DNA from: an uncultured Mycoplasmatota bacterium
GTDB taxonomy: Bacteria > Bacillota_I > Bacilli_A > RF39 > UBA660
Assembly (NCBI GenBank): GCA_900546745.1
Contig: URDT01000042.1
Location: forward strand, 1-10,095
Length of the DNA: 10,095 bases
Direction: 5' to 3'
Below, in pieces: positions 1 to 7,981 of this stretch (position 1 is the first letter of the stretch; every line of letters begins with the position of its first letter). Below the pieces are notes generated by a model that did not search any database, was not told the origin of the DNA, and worked only from the letters and a program-made list of their open reading frames with translations. A program made the translations under genes and the position numbers.

Positions 1-134
1 TAAGTAGCTGATAGTAATTCACTTTCTGGAATCCCTGTAATCAAATGAATTAATCTTGCTTTATATGGATTGGTTTTTTCACTCATCATAAAACTTTTAA
101 ATACGACATCACTAGTTAGTTCTAATAGTTTCAT
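1..134 (-). CDS. PD-(D/E)XK (Rpn-like) nuclease family protein, 5' end, left copy
   Basis: This leftward gene runs off the left edge; 44 codons are visible. The N-terminus reads MKLLELTSDVVFKSFM and continues through a YKARLIHLITGIPE segment. This is the N-terminal signature I associate with PD-(D/E)XK family putative transposases/recombination-promoting nucleases (SDVVFK near the start, then an ITGI turn). The catalytic Asp, Glu and Lys residues lie outside the window, so activity cannot be judged. The start is the ATG at 134-132, preceded by a strong GAGGAGGTGA ribosome site. The first 35 coding bases are identical to the gene starting at 10061, which faces the opposite way, so the two are recent paralogues. 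Family assignment is from the short N-terminus only. Confidence 0.62.
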   Translation of the reverse strand, partial: MKLLELTSDVVFKSFMMSEKTNPYKARLIHLITGIPESELLSAT

Positions 135-174
135 TTCTCACCTCCTCTACCTTTATTATTCTACATAACTTTCG
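100..174. repeat. Inverted repeat, left arm (nuclease gene 5' end plus leader)
   Basis: Read as reverse complement, this segment matches 10019-10095. Of 75 aligned bases 73 are identical, plus one 2-base gap in the leader. It covers the first 35 coding bases of the left nuclease gene and about 40 bases of upstream leader with its ribosome site. The match ends only because the window ends on the right side, so the true repeat is probably longer. Confidence 0.9.
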
Positions 175-197
175 TTTTTTCTTTTTTTATTAACAAA

Positions 198-222
198 AAA
201 AGATATGTTTTCCATATCTTTT
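198..222 (-). terminator. Rho-independent terminator of the Tad-like operon
   Basis: On the minus strand the 10-base arm AAAAGATATG pairs perfectly with CATATCTTTT around a 5-base loop and is followed by a T-rich run. The hairpin overlaps the TAA stop of the TadC-like gene. It closes the operon before the left nuclease gene, which runs the same way. Confidence 0.7.
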
Positions 223-1012
223 AAAAATTCATCATTTGTAACATTGAGAATAGTAAAAGTAATAAAATACCTCCACCAGTTCCCATTAACATTTGCATAG
301 TCATATTTTCCATTTTTTCAAGTCTCTCTTTATATTTTTGTTCACGAGCTTTATTTTGTAATGTAGAAACGTTTTTAGCAAACATAACTAATTGTTCTTG
401 TTTATTTTCTTGAGATCCTAATCCTAAACGATATAATAAACGCATCATACGCATAGAATCTCTAACTGGATATTCTTTAGCAAAGTCCATATAAGGATCT
501 ACAGAAGAATCACCTTCATCAATTCTTTCTACTAATTTCTTTAATCCAGGAACAAATATTTCTGGAGCAGAGTGAATCGATTTTTGAAGTGCTACTGGAA
601 CAGTATAATGTTGAATCAAAATTTCCAAACTTTTTAAATAATAAGGAAGCATTTGATCAATATAGTGTAAATTCTTTTTATAATAAGATTGCAATTTAGT
701 ATATGGTGCCTTAAATACTACAAACCCAATTATAAAAGCTAATAAAATAGAAATAAAACTAGGTTTTGATAAAACAAATACAAAAATCAATATAATGATA
801 GTTAAAACACCATCACGAACTCTTTTACCAAACAATTCAGAAATATCTTCATCTGATAGATTTCCATATCTAATCTTTAAAAGGAACTTGTAATCATCTT
901 CCATTAATGCTTTAAAATAAGGTTCAATATCAGAAACAAATTTTCTAGAATCAATTTTTTTGTTGTATTCAAATACAAATAAAAGGACACCTGCTATAAT
1001 CAAAAATTCCAT
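221..1012 (-). CDS. tadC: TadC-like inner-membrane platform protein (T2SSF domain)
   Basis: This 263-residue protein has the layout of a TadC-type platform subunit. It has an N-terminal membrane helix (about 2-15), a pair of helices at about 68-101, a soluble helical T2SSF-type domain (about 110-235) containing the HYIDQMLPYYLKSLEIL segment, and a final helix (about 240-258). TadB/TadC-type proteins form the membrane base that the CpaF ATPase drives during assembly of Tad pili or pseudopili. The start ATG shares one base with the TAA stop of the upstream TadB-like gene (GAGTAATG), so translation is probably coupled. It is the last gene of the operon. A distant type IV pilus or competence relative is possible, but the CpaB and CpaF neighbours favour Tad. 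Sequence conservation is modest, so the call rests on topology and context. Confidence 0.75.
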   Translation of the reverse strand: MEFLIIAGVLLFVFEYNKKIDSRKFVSDIEPYFKALMEDDYKFLLKIRYGNLSDEDISELFGKRVRDGVLTIIILIFVFVLSKPSFISILLAFIIGFVVFKAPYTKLQSYYKKNLHYIDQMLPYYLKSLEILIQHYTVPVALQKSIHSAPEIFVPGLKKLVERIDEGDSSVDPYMDFAKEYPVRDSMRMMRLLYRLGLGSQENKQEQLVMFAKNVSTLQNKAREQKYKERLEKMENMTMQMLMGTGGGILLLLLFSMLQMMNF

Positions 1013-1917
1013 TACTCAGCCCCCACATTCTCATTATAATATTTTGTTCCCTTTAATAGAAAGAATGAATTTAATAAAATAATTCCATGTAATAAAAGTT
1101 GAACAAACTTATTATTAGTTAATAAATTAATATAAGACTCTGTCCCAAGTAAGAATTGTACTAACATAACCATTAAATATAATACAACACCAAATTGTAA
1201 AAACTTTTTATAGAATGCTGCTCTATCCATACGATCTCGATATACATTTTCAACTAACATATCAATATCTAATGACATATTTTCTAGAGCTTCACTAGAG
1301 TTTTTAGAACCTTCATTTGTAATTTGTAAAAACAATTGATGCATATTTTTCACAATAAAGTAATCATATTTACTATTCATAAAGTTTAACGACTCATCAA
1401 TTGTACCATTTTCATATGCTAAATCAATCATTGTTTTAACATCACTTTTTACAGGATCCTCTAAAACTCCTGAAGAATAAACACCCTCTAGGGCTTTTAC
1501 GAAACTTTGTGTTGTTGCAAATTCCATAATAACGTTAGTAGTATAAACTTGAATTTGTTCAAATATATACTCACTATATACTCTTTTACATCTTAAATAA
1601 GTTAAGTAAGGAATAACAATAACGGAAACTAAAGCATAGGCTAAAGAAAGTAGAATATTATAAAAATAAAGGTAAGAAATGACTGCTGCTGAAGCAGCAA
1701 ATACCGTAATTTGAATAGTATATTGTTTTTTTGTATATTCTTGGCCTAAGTCTTTTACTTTTTGTCTAATTTCTTTAAAAGAATAAGGAGCATACTTATC
1801 ATATAAGAAAGAAGCTTGTTTTGAAACATATTTATATACACTACCACCCGAATTAAAACGATATGCCAGTATAAAGATAATAACAAACCCTATGATTAAA
1901 AATATTAATAAATCCAT
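1012..1917 (-). CDS. tadB: TadB-like inner-membrane platform protein (T2SSF domain)
   Basis: This 301-residue polytopic protein has an N-terminal helix (about 4-20), two adjacent helices (about 68-107), a cytoplasmic T2SSF-like helical domain (about 115-235), and two C-terminal helices (about 240-257 and 273-288). This is the usual TadB topology. The domain carries the family-style segment in which an EQ.Q.YTTNVIMEFATTQSF helix is followed by a segment rich in acidic residues. It should sit in the membrane beside TadC and couple ATP hydrolysis by CpaF to subunit extraction and assembly. The start ATG has an ideal AAGGAGG site (1925-1931) that overlaps the stop codon of the ATPase gene, so the two are likely co-translated. 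Length and order (ATPase, TadB, TadC) are standard for Tad loci. Confidence 0.78.
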   Translation of the reverse strand: MDLLIFLIIGFVIIFILAYRFNSGGSVYKYVSKQASFLYDKYAPYSFKEIRQKVKDLGQEYTKKQYTIQITVFAASAAVISYLYFYNILLSLAYALVSVIVIPYLTYLRCKRVYSEYIFEQIQVYTTNVIMEFATTQSFVKALEGVYSSGVLEDPVKSDVKTMIDLAYENGTIDESLNFMNSKYDYFIVKNMHQLFLQITNEGSKNSSEALENMSLDIDMLVENVYRDRMDRAAFYKKFLQFGVVLYLMVMLVQFLLGTESYINLLTNNKFVQLLLHGIILLNSFFLLKGTKYYNENVGAE

Positions 1918-1929
1918 AACAATTCCTCC

Positions 1930-3000
1930 TTACTCAAAAATAATATCATCATTATTAGTAGCTTGTATTAAGTCACTTTTTATAGTAACTCCTTGTCTAT
2001 CTAGATAGTCAAGTAAATATTTTGATGGTTGATTTTTAATAACATGTCCAGTTGTTGTTTTTTTATAAATTTCATTATATCCAGCTTTATTATCATCTGT
2101 TACAAAGAATTCCGTTACTTCAGCAATTTCACGAACAAAACGGTGAGTAACTTTATCTTGATAACCTCTAATGTAAACTCCTATTTGAACATATCTATGA
2201 ATTGATTTCAAAAATTGTTCAATATCTTGGTTTGTTTCAAGCAAACTATACATACGAGTTGGAATAGATGATGCTTTATCAGCATGGATTGTAGATAAGA
2301 TATAGTGTCCAGAAGAAATTGAGTTACGAACAGCTAATACTGCTTCAGCACTACGTACTTCGGAAAGTAATATCCACTTAGGGTTTTGTCTCATACAGGT
2401 AACTAGTACATCTGTATAAGAAGCAATATTATTTGTTTTCATAGCAACTATATCACGATGAGGAAAGATTCGATCTAAGTGAAGTTCCAAAGTATCCTCA
2501 ATGGTAATAATTTTTTCATCTGGTCGTGTTTTAGAAGCTAAGTATTTAACAAATTCTGTTTTACCAGAACCAGTTTCTCCACAAACAATAATATTACAAT
2601 GACCCAAAACACATTGAACTAAAAAATCATGTATATCTAAATCAACATATTTTTCTCTTAATAATTTTTCTTTTTCTAGTCTTATCTTCGCTGGAGTCTT
2701 ACGAATAACGCAAGCAATACCATTTTTAGCAATAGAATCATGAACAAAGTTAAGACGAAGTTCAGTACCTTCAGCATCTAGGAATGGGTGAGCCATATTA
2801 AATGTCTTACCCATTACGTTGGAGCATTGGAAGGCAAGTTTTTCCATAAATGCGTTATCAACTGGAGAATTTTCTACTCTAAGATATCCTCGTGATAAGG
2901 TTTTTAACCAAAGTTGACCACCATTACTATATGAAATATCGGTAATATCATCATTATCTAAATATTGTTGTAAATGCCCAAAATCAATTTGGGAAAACAT
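1930..3000 (-). CDS. cpaF: CpaF/TadA-type secretion ATPase
   Basis: This is a type II/IV secretion-superfamily hexameric ATPase that powers Tad pilus assembly at the cytoplasmic face. Numbered from the chosen start (356 residues), the visible motifs are: Walker A GETGSGKT (141-148); Asp box ITIEDTLEL (165-173); an atypical Walker B region ILLSEVR (210-216) with Glu214 as the likely catalytic base; and His box GHYILSTIHADKA (231-243). The N-terminal part contains the conserved ITDISYSNGGQLWLK segment. A longer form starting at 3012 is open, but its upstream sequence has only a weak, distant ribosome site. The ATG at 3000-2998 has GGAAG five bases upstream (3006-3010), so I chose it. The protein lies between the CpaB-like gene and the platform genes, as in Tad loci. 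The family call is very secure; the exact start is not. Confidence 0.92.
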   Translation of the reverse strand: MFSQIDFGHLQQYLDNDDITDISYSNGGQLWLKTLSRGYLRVENSPVDNAFMEKLAFQCSNVMGKTFNMAHPFLDAEGTELRLNFVHDSIAKNGIACVIRKTPAKIRLEKEKLLREKYVDLDIHDFLVQCVLGHCNIIVCGETGSGKTEFVKYLASKTRPDEKIITIEDTLELHLDRIFPHRDIVAMKTNNIASYTDVLVTCMRQNPKWILLSEVRSAEAVLAVRNSISSGHYILSTIHADKASSIPTRMYSLLETNQDIEQFLKSIHRYVQIGVYIRGYQDKVTHRFVREIAEVTEFFVTDDNKAGYNEIYKKTTTGHVIKNQPSKYLLDYLDRQGVTIKSDLIQATNNDDIIFE

Positions 3001-3005
3001 TGTAT

Positions 3006-3010
3006 CTTCC
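3006..3010 (-). promoter_or_regulatory. Ribosome binding site deciding the ATPase start
   Basis: GGAAG on the minus strand lies five bases before the ATG at 3000-2998. It supports the shorter ATPase start over the ATG at 3012-3010, whose nearest purine-rich stretch is too far upstream and poor. Confidence 0.45.
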
Positions 3011-3018
3011 ATGTGATA

Positions 3019-3867
3019 TTAGCTTTCTTTTTTTGTTGTATTTTTATCAGATGCATTATCTGCTTTTTTATCTGTTGTATTATCATTAATATCATCATTA
3101 GGAACTGTGTTAGCATTTATGAAATCTTTTAATGTTTGACTGCTTACATAAGTTTCACCAGCTTCAGTACTTACATTTGTTCCATGTGGAACTGGGAATA
3201 ATTCTACTGAGAAATTACTCATATAACTTGCTTTTCTAAGTAAAATATTATTTTCATTATTTAATCCAAAGATCAAATAAGCTGGTGTTCTTGATTCTTC
3301 ACTGTTTTCAAATACATTTTGTCCTGAAGAATCTTTAACAGCTAATACTTTAATGTTTTCAAATAATTTACCAACCATTAAAGTATTATCTTCATTATAA
3401 GCTTTCATATAAATATCAATGTAATTATTTGGATATATGGAGTTTCCATAAGTAGAATCCATAGTAACTGGAAAGTTATAAGGAACTTGTCCTTCTTCTA
3501 ATTTTACGAAAGCTGAATCTGGAAGTTCTGATTCACTTACTACAACTCCTTTATAGAATAAACTTCCTTCAGGAATTACTGTACTTGGAGCAGAGTAATT
3601 TCCAACAATTTGACCACTACTTCTAATTACGTTGTCTTGTAATACGATAGGAGCTATATCAACATAAGTAATCATATCTGATGTGATTTTTGTTCTTGGT
3701 TGAATTGTTTCGGCAGCTACTGGAATACCAGTAACTGGACTAACCATTTTATTAATTTGGTAACGGTAACCAAGATATAAAACTAGGATAATAACAAAAA
3801 CCCCTAAAACCGTTACAGTATTTTTATTTTTAATAAATCTTTGAAATGCAATTTTAAAATTATTCAC
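3019..3867 (-). CDS. cpaB: CpaB/RcpC-like Tad pilus protein (SAF domain)
   Basis: This 282-residue protein has a short cytoplasmic N-terminus, one membrane helix (about 17-35), and a SAF domain (about 45-110) recognisable from IPVAAETIQPRTKITSDMI and the later IPEGSLFY. After this comes an RcpC/CpaB-like domain (about 115-230) with EGQVPYNFPV, YGNSIYPNNYIDIYM and VELFPVPHG. The last 30 residues are a low-complexity Asp/Asn/Lys/Thr tail. CpaB proteins are extracytoplasmic Tad components; in Gram-positives, which lack a secretin, they probably act in the wall zone. The start codon is GTG (3867-3865) behind a strong AAGGAGGAG site (3873-3881) that overlaps the stop of the 133-residue gene. The intergenic distance to the ATPase gene is very short. 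Domain identity is confident; the precise Gram-positive role is inference. Confidence 0.85.
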   Translation of the reverse strand: MNNFKIAFQRFIKNKNTVTVLGVFVIILVLYLGYRYQINKMVSPVTGIPVAAETIQPRTKITSDMITYVDIAPIVLQDNVIRSSGQIVGNYSAPSTVIPEGSLFYKGVVVSESELPDSAFVKLEEGQVPYNFPVTMDSTYGNSIYPNNYIDIYMKAYNEDNTLMVGKLFENIKVLAVKDSSGQNVFENSEESRTPAYLIFGLNNENNILLRKASYMSNFSVELFPVPHGTNVSTEAGETYVSSQTLKDFINANTVPNDDINDNTTDKKADNASDKNTTKKES

Positions 3868-3879
3868 TTTTTCTCCTCC

Positions 3880-4281
3880 TTAATATGGTGTTTCTAATAT
3901 AGCATCTAATTTGTTTACAATATCAAATTCTATATTTTCACTTGTTATATTTTCTTTTAATTTTGTAGATACTTTTAAACTAACTTTTGGTGGTATTTCA
4001 CTAACATCGTAGATTTCTACAACATAAGTATTTCCTAAAGTTACACTTTCAGCAAATCTACGTACAAAATTTTCTACAAATTTCTCCCGATTGATTCGAA
4101 CATTTCCACTTGCTCTATATTCAGCCCAATCAACAGCATCATACATAGCAGCCTCAGTTACTTCTTTTAACAAAGCATAATTTTGTTCATCTGTAGATGT
4201 AACATTTTGAAAGAAGTAAATAAAGGCAATCGATATAACGCCTAGAGTTATTATTAAAACTCCCCAAAAAGATTCTTTCAT
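3880..4281 (-). CDS. Small TadE/pseudopilin-like protein of the Tad-type operon
   Basis: This 133-residue protein has a charged N-terminus (MKES), a single hydrophobic helix (about 5-25), and then an amphipathic continuation (DEQNYALLKEVTEAAMYDAV) leading to a small, probably beta-rich domain (about 85-125). This is the build of a TadE-like minor pilin or pseudopilin: a membrane helix passing directly into a long helix plus an external domain. I see no canonical prepilin-peptidase site (G before F or M at the helix start), so it may be a non-processed, TadE-type subunit. From memory, similar proteins occur in such operons under a DUF label (possibly DUF5411), which I cannot verify. The ribosome site AAAGGAG is well spaced from the ATG at 4281. 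It lies between the adhesin gene and cpaB, so it is a good candidate for the link between machine and cargo. Confidence 0.5.
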   Translation of the reverse strand: MKESFWGVLIITLGVISIAFIYFFQNVTSTDEQNYALLKEVTEAAMYDAVDWAEYRASGNVRINREKFVENFVRRFAESVTLGNTYVVEIYDVSEIPPKVSLKVSTKLKENITSENIEFDIVNKLDAILETPY

Positions 4282-4298
4282 CTACTCACTCCTTTCAA

Positions 4299-7200
4299 TT
4301 AATCTCCATCCCACTGTTCAGCACATGTATAAAAAACGTTATTTTTATTTGCATTTAAATTAATAGAGCATTTACCACCTTTTAGTCCATAGGTTGCATT
4401 ATGAACAAAACTACTAACGCATGCTGATGAATGGTTTTTATAACATTTCAACGTAAAATCAGCATAACCTCCTTTATTATTTTTCTTTTGGTTACTATTA
4501 TATTTACGTATTTCTTTAATTGTTTGACCATCTAAAACGAATTTATACAATGGTGATTTATTGTATACTTTGTTATCAGACACATTTCGATTTTTCAAAA
4601 TTTTTCTTGTTACAACATTCACTCCGTTCCAATTATAACCTGGATACCTACCACTGAAAGTACTTTCACTTTGACTACTAAACATACCTTTTTTTATATT
4701 TTGTGTAATAGTATCGTCGGCGTTATAACTAGGAAATGGATTAGTTAAAGAAATTGTACGATAAATAATAGTGCTTCCATAATTAGGAAATTTACAATAA
4801 TTATTACACTTTTGTTTTGCGTCGTTAATAGTTACACCTTGATTAACATATTTAGAAACACAATTTCTAAATTTATCAGACATTTCATCCGTAGCATTAG
4901 ATGATGAAGGACACTTCACAAAACAAACAGTTTTGCACGTTTCGTAAGTACCTCCAGAATTGATACAAGTACTCAAGTCATATCCTGGTGTATCACTATC
5001 CTCTGGACAAACAAACCTTTCTGGGCGACAAATTTCATCTTCACTACTAGCATTATTTGTATAACACCATTTTGTTTGTCCATCTGGGCAGGTTATTTTT
5101 TCTTTATGATTTTCATTCCAAGAATTTATTTCACAAGTAAGGTTTCTTCCAGGTGCATTACTATTTTCTGGGCATTCACAAGGTGTTGGCGGCTCTTTTA
5201 CCACCTTATAGTGGCATGTATAGTTATGATTCAAAATAGTATTCTTAATTTCTGAATTCATAGAACTAGATTTCAATTCGTTCAATTTTAAAGATAATTC
5301 GTACCCTTCAGAAGGCATATTTTTATCAGCTGAAAAGGAAATAGGCATATTGACAAAACCGACTGTACTATATCTATTTTTGTTGTTACCTTGAGGCTCT
5401 TTATTTTTAATTTTTAAATCATTTTTTTTGATATATGCTCTTGTAGTACCCGTAGAATGCAACCCTGTTTTTTGATTAAGATCATAATAATTAAAGCGAG
5501 ATATTTTAGCCGTTACTGATTGAGCTTGATCCGCATAACTGCCAGGATTAAAATATCCATTAAAAGTTTGAACAGTAACATTATTTGGCTTATCCGGAAT
5601 ATTAGACACGGCAATATTACCTAAGTTTTCTTTGCTCAAATCACCGTTAATTTGAAATAAATCATAACTTGTGCCCCATTCAGAATCATTATAGTTTACT
5701 GTAAATTTTGCTTCAAAATTATCAATACTAATACTATTAAAACTATTTGCTTCAGAGATAATATTTTTAAAGCTCTTTAACACTTTTTTTGCCCCATTAT
5801 AATTAGTTAAATAGTTATTACAAGCGTTACTTAATGCCGCAGTTCTATTCAAATCTTTTTCTTTATCATTGCAATTACCATTTGTCCATCTACATTGACC
5901 ATCAGTACCAGGATCACAATACGTAGCAAAACATCCTGGAATATTTTGAGCTGCATTCCCCCAATAAGCTAAAGAAGCATTGGAAGCTGCTGTTGTATAC
6001 TCTTGACAACTTTCTTTATTAATAACATAGTTTATTACATTGTCCAATGGATCTATTACAGTATGAGTCGTTGGATCTGTATAAGTATTAACATATTCTT
6101 TTTGATTATTATCAGTAATTGAGGAACGAACACTTTCTTTTTCCATATTATTTCGATATGTAGAATAGTCTTTCTTATATTCCTCACTATTAATATTGAT
6201 TTTGCAACTTTTTTCGTATGCTAACATCATTTTATAGGATTGTAGGTTTGCTTTTTTTACAATTTCATTTAAATTATTGTTTGGCCAAACTATATATCTT
6301 CCCACATTAATTGCTGTTCTTATATTTCCTGGATAAGTTTGTACCAAAGATTCAAGGCAACGAATATTCCAATAATTTCCATCACCAGAGGTCTTAGCAA
6401 TAGTTCCATCCAAAGTAACCTTAGCTTCCGATTCTGTTTTATATCCTGATTTACAAACACCTGTAATTTTCTGATAAACACGTCCTGAATTAGAATCTAC
6501 CTTAGAATTATAATCACCACAATCAGCTAAGTCAGATTCAACAAGCAAATCACACCCCTTACATGTTGTTTCATAATCCGGAATACCTAAAGTAGTTATA
6601 AATTCCTGCAAATTAACATTGACATCAAGGCTATAATCTTTTCCATTAATTTTTCCTGTTTGCTTTCTGATATATGTTTCCAAATCTGTAGCACTCAATG
6701 TAGAAACCAATCTTTGATATTCAGTTGTTTGCTTATCATCATATACTCTATAATAATAAACAGTATATCTAGGAACTGTATTTTGTATATTCTGCCAAGC
6801 ACCAGTACATGTTTCAGTTAAACTACCACTACATTTGCTGCCACTCTTTTTTCCAGAAATAATAGCAGAGCAAATTGCTTTTTCTATTTCTTCCTCATTT
6901 ATTATATTTCCATGCAGAGAAACATACCAAACAACTGTTTGAGCAGCAATTCTAGCTGCTAAATCATCAGAATGATCTCTAGCATAAGTATATGCCTTTT
7001 GAATAAGAGTATTGGATACAGGTGTTATACTTTCTAAAGAATATTTTAGTCCATTTTTCATTTTTTTACCTGGATTCAAGCAAAGTGCCAAATTATCGCC
7101 AACTTTAAACTCATAAAAATTAGCAGTTGCTCTTAAACCATTAACCGTGATTTTACAATCTGACCTTGTTATTTTTGTCTCAGAAACTAATTTAGATGTA

Positions 7201-7307
7201 CAGCCTTGTGCTTTTATTGGTCCCTCTGCCCTAACCTCACCAGTATAAAACAAACTTATTGCTAATATAGATATAAATAATGTCTTTTTCAGTATCTTAC
7301 AATCCAT
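4299..7307 (-). CDS. Secreted cysteine-rich thioester-domain adhesin
   Basis: This 1002-residue secreted protein has a classic signal peptide (KILKK, then a hydrophobic stretch, cleavage probably after VRA at about 27). The N-terminal domain carries the two halves of the Gram-positive thioester-domain (TED) signature: ALCLNPGK with Cys76, and AAQTVVWY with Gln123. In known TEDs a Cys and a Gln in such motifs form an internal thioester that binds host amines covalently. The rest contains 36 further cysteines in the mature chain besides Cys76. A Cys-free, beta-rich stretch (about 497-697) is followed by a PPTPCEC linker, then a Cys-rich repeat zone (about 710-840) and a C-terminal domain with NPFPS, RYPGYNW and CSINL. 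There is no LPXTG motif and no C-terminal membrane helix, so attachment is unexplained. The start ATG follows an AGGAGGT site overlapping the upstream TAG. The TED call is from motifs only. Confidence 0.68.
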   Translation of the reverse strand: MDCKILKKTLFISILAISLFYTGEVRAEGPIKAQGCTSKLVSETKITRSDCKITVNGLRATANFYEFKVGDNLALCLNPGKKMKNGLKYSLESITPVSNTLIQKAYTYARDHSDDLAARIAAQTVVWYVSLHGNIINEEEIEKAICSAIISGKKSGSKCSGSLTETCTGAWQNIQNTVPRYTVYYYRVYDDKQTTEYQRLVSTLSATDLETYIRKQTGKINGKDYSLDVNVNLQEFITTLGIPDYETTCKGCDLLVESDLADCGDYNSKVDSNSGRVYQKITGVCKSGYKTESEAKVTLDGTIAKTSGDGNYWNIRCLESLVQTYPGNIRTAINVGRYIVWPNNNLNEIVKKANLQSYKMMLAYEKSCKININSEEYKKDYSTYRNNMEKESVRSSITDNNQKEYVNTYTDPTTHTVIDPLDNVINYVINKESCQEYTTAASNASLAYWGNAAQNIPGCFATYCDPGTDGQCRWTNGNCNDKEKDLNRTAALSNACNNYLTNYNGAKKVLKSFKNIISEANSFNSISIDNFEAKFTVNYNDSEWGTSYDLFQINGDLSKENLGNIAVSNIPDKPNNVTVQTFNGYFNPGSYADQAQSVTAKISRFNYYDLNQKTGLHSTGTTRAYIKKNDLKIKNKEPQGNNKNRYSTVGFVNMPISFSADKNMPSEGYELSLKLNELKSSSMNSEIKNTILNHNYTCHYKVVKEPPTPCECPENSNAPGRNLTCEINSWNENHKEKITCPDGQTKWCYTNNASSEDEICRPERFVCPEDSDTPGYDLSTCINSGGTYETCKTVCFVKCPSSSNATDEMSDKFRNCVSKYVNQGVTINDAKQKCNNYCKFPNYGSTIIYRTISLTNPFPSYNADDTITQNIKKGMFSSQSESTFSGRYPGYNWNGVNVVTRKILKNRNVSDNKVYNKSPLYKFVLDGQTIKEIRKYNSNQKKNNKGGYADFTLKCYKNHSSACVSSFVHNATYGLKGGKCSINLNANKNNVFYTCAEQWDGD

Positions 7308-7316
7308 AAGTACCTC

Positions 7317-7961
7317 CTAAAATAAATCATTTTTCTTATTATATTGATGTCTAATTACCAAACAAACAATAATAATGAAAGGTAAAACAATATAATAAGT
7401 ATTTATATATAGATCTAATAAAGAGTTTAACCATTTGTTCTTAATTATATCTTCATTAGAATCATTTTTTTTGTTCAAACTTTCCTTATAAGCTAATACA
7501 CTTTTTTGAAATGTATCATAATCTAATTGCATATTCACAAACTTTTTACAAAACTTATAATTCTCGATTCCACTACATAAAGAATCATTATAATAAGGAT
7601 TATAATAAGGTAAATTTACATATATTGTATAAATGACAGAACTTGTACATTCATCAGTATTTGAATATATATCAAACTTGTACTGTTTGCCACCTTCTAG
7701 ATTATAAATAATAATATCTCCACCATTATAAAAATAATTTTGATTCAAATTAATCTCCTTCAAATATAAATTACTATTCATATTTGAAATTATTAAATTG
7801 AAAGAAGAATTACTTCCTTCTACATATTCATATACATTTGATATATTTTTAGCCATATTTTGTAATTCCACTTTTTTAGAATTCGAACAAATTGCAGCTT
7901 TTGTAGTAGTAGGATAAATTATGAAAAATAGAAGTAACAATATATATTTCAAATTCTTCAT
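7317..7961 (-). CDS. Secreted type I membrane protein, first gene of the Tad-like operon
   Basis: I do not recognise a named family for this 214-residue protein. It has a signal peptide (MKNLK, hydrophobic core, probably ending near KAA at 23). A small extracellular beta-rich domain (about 45-120) contains a GGKQYKFDIYS...C...YTIYVNLP pattern that resembles a fibronectin/Ig-type strand pair. Next come four external cysteines in all (25, 105, 129, 138), a short helical stalk (about 140-180), and one membrane helix (about 188-204) with a KK-containing cytoplasmic tail. This is a single-pass surface protein. Its gene is immediately upstream of the adhesin gene (9-base gap, adhesin ribosome site overlapping its stop), so the two probably work together, for example as membrane anchor or receptor for the adhesin, which has no anchor of its own (inference). 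Its ribosome site is AAAGGA. Confidence 0.6.
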   Translation of the reverse strand: MKNLKYILLLLFFIIYPTTTKAAICSNSKKVELQNMAKNISNVYEYVEGSNSSFNLIISNMNSNLYLKEINLNQNYFYNGGDIIIYNLEGGKQYKFDIYSNTDECTSSVIYTIYVNLPYYNPYYNDSLCSGIENYKFCKKFVNMQLDYDTFQKSVLAYKESLNKKNDSNEDIIKNKWLNSLLDLYINTYYIVLPFIIIVCLVIRHQYNKKNDLF

Positions 7962-7981
7962 AATACCATCCTTTCCTTTTC

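Noticed and set aside
1684..1699. Hairpin TGCTGCT/AGCAGCA inside the tadB-like gene
   Set aside because: It is explained by consecutive alanine and serine codons, and no T-run follows it.
221..3867. Reading the ATPase and T2SSF genes as a ComG competence operon
   Set aside because: The neighbouring SAF-domain CpaB protein, two separate T2SSF proteins after the ATPase, and the lack of ComGC-type pilins with a processing site all fit Tad instead.
4299..7307. Sortase-anchored pilus or LPXTG surface protein
   Set aside because: The C-terminus (TCAEQWDGD) has no sorting motif, hydrophobic helix or charged tail, and no sortase gene is in the window.
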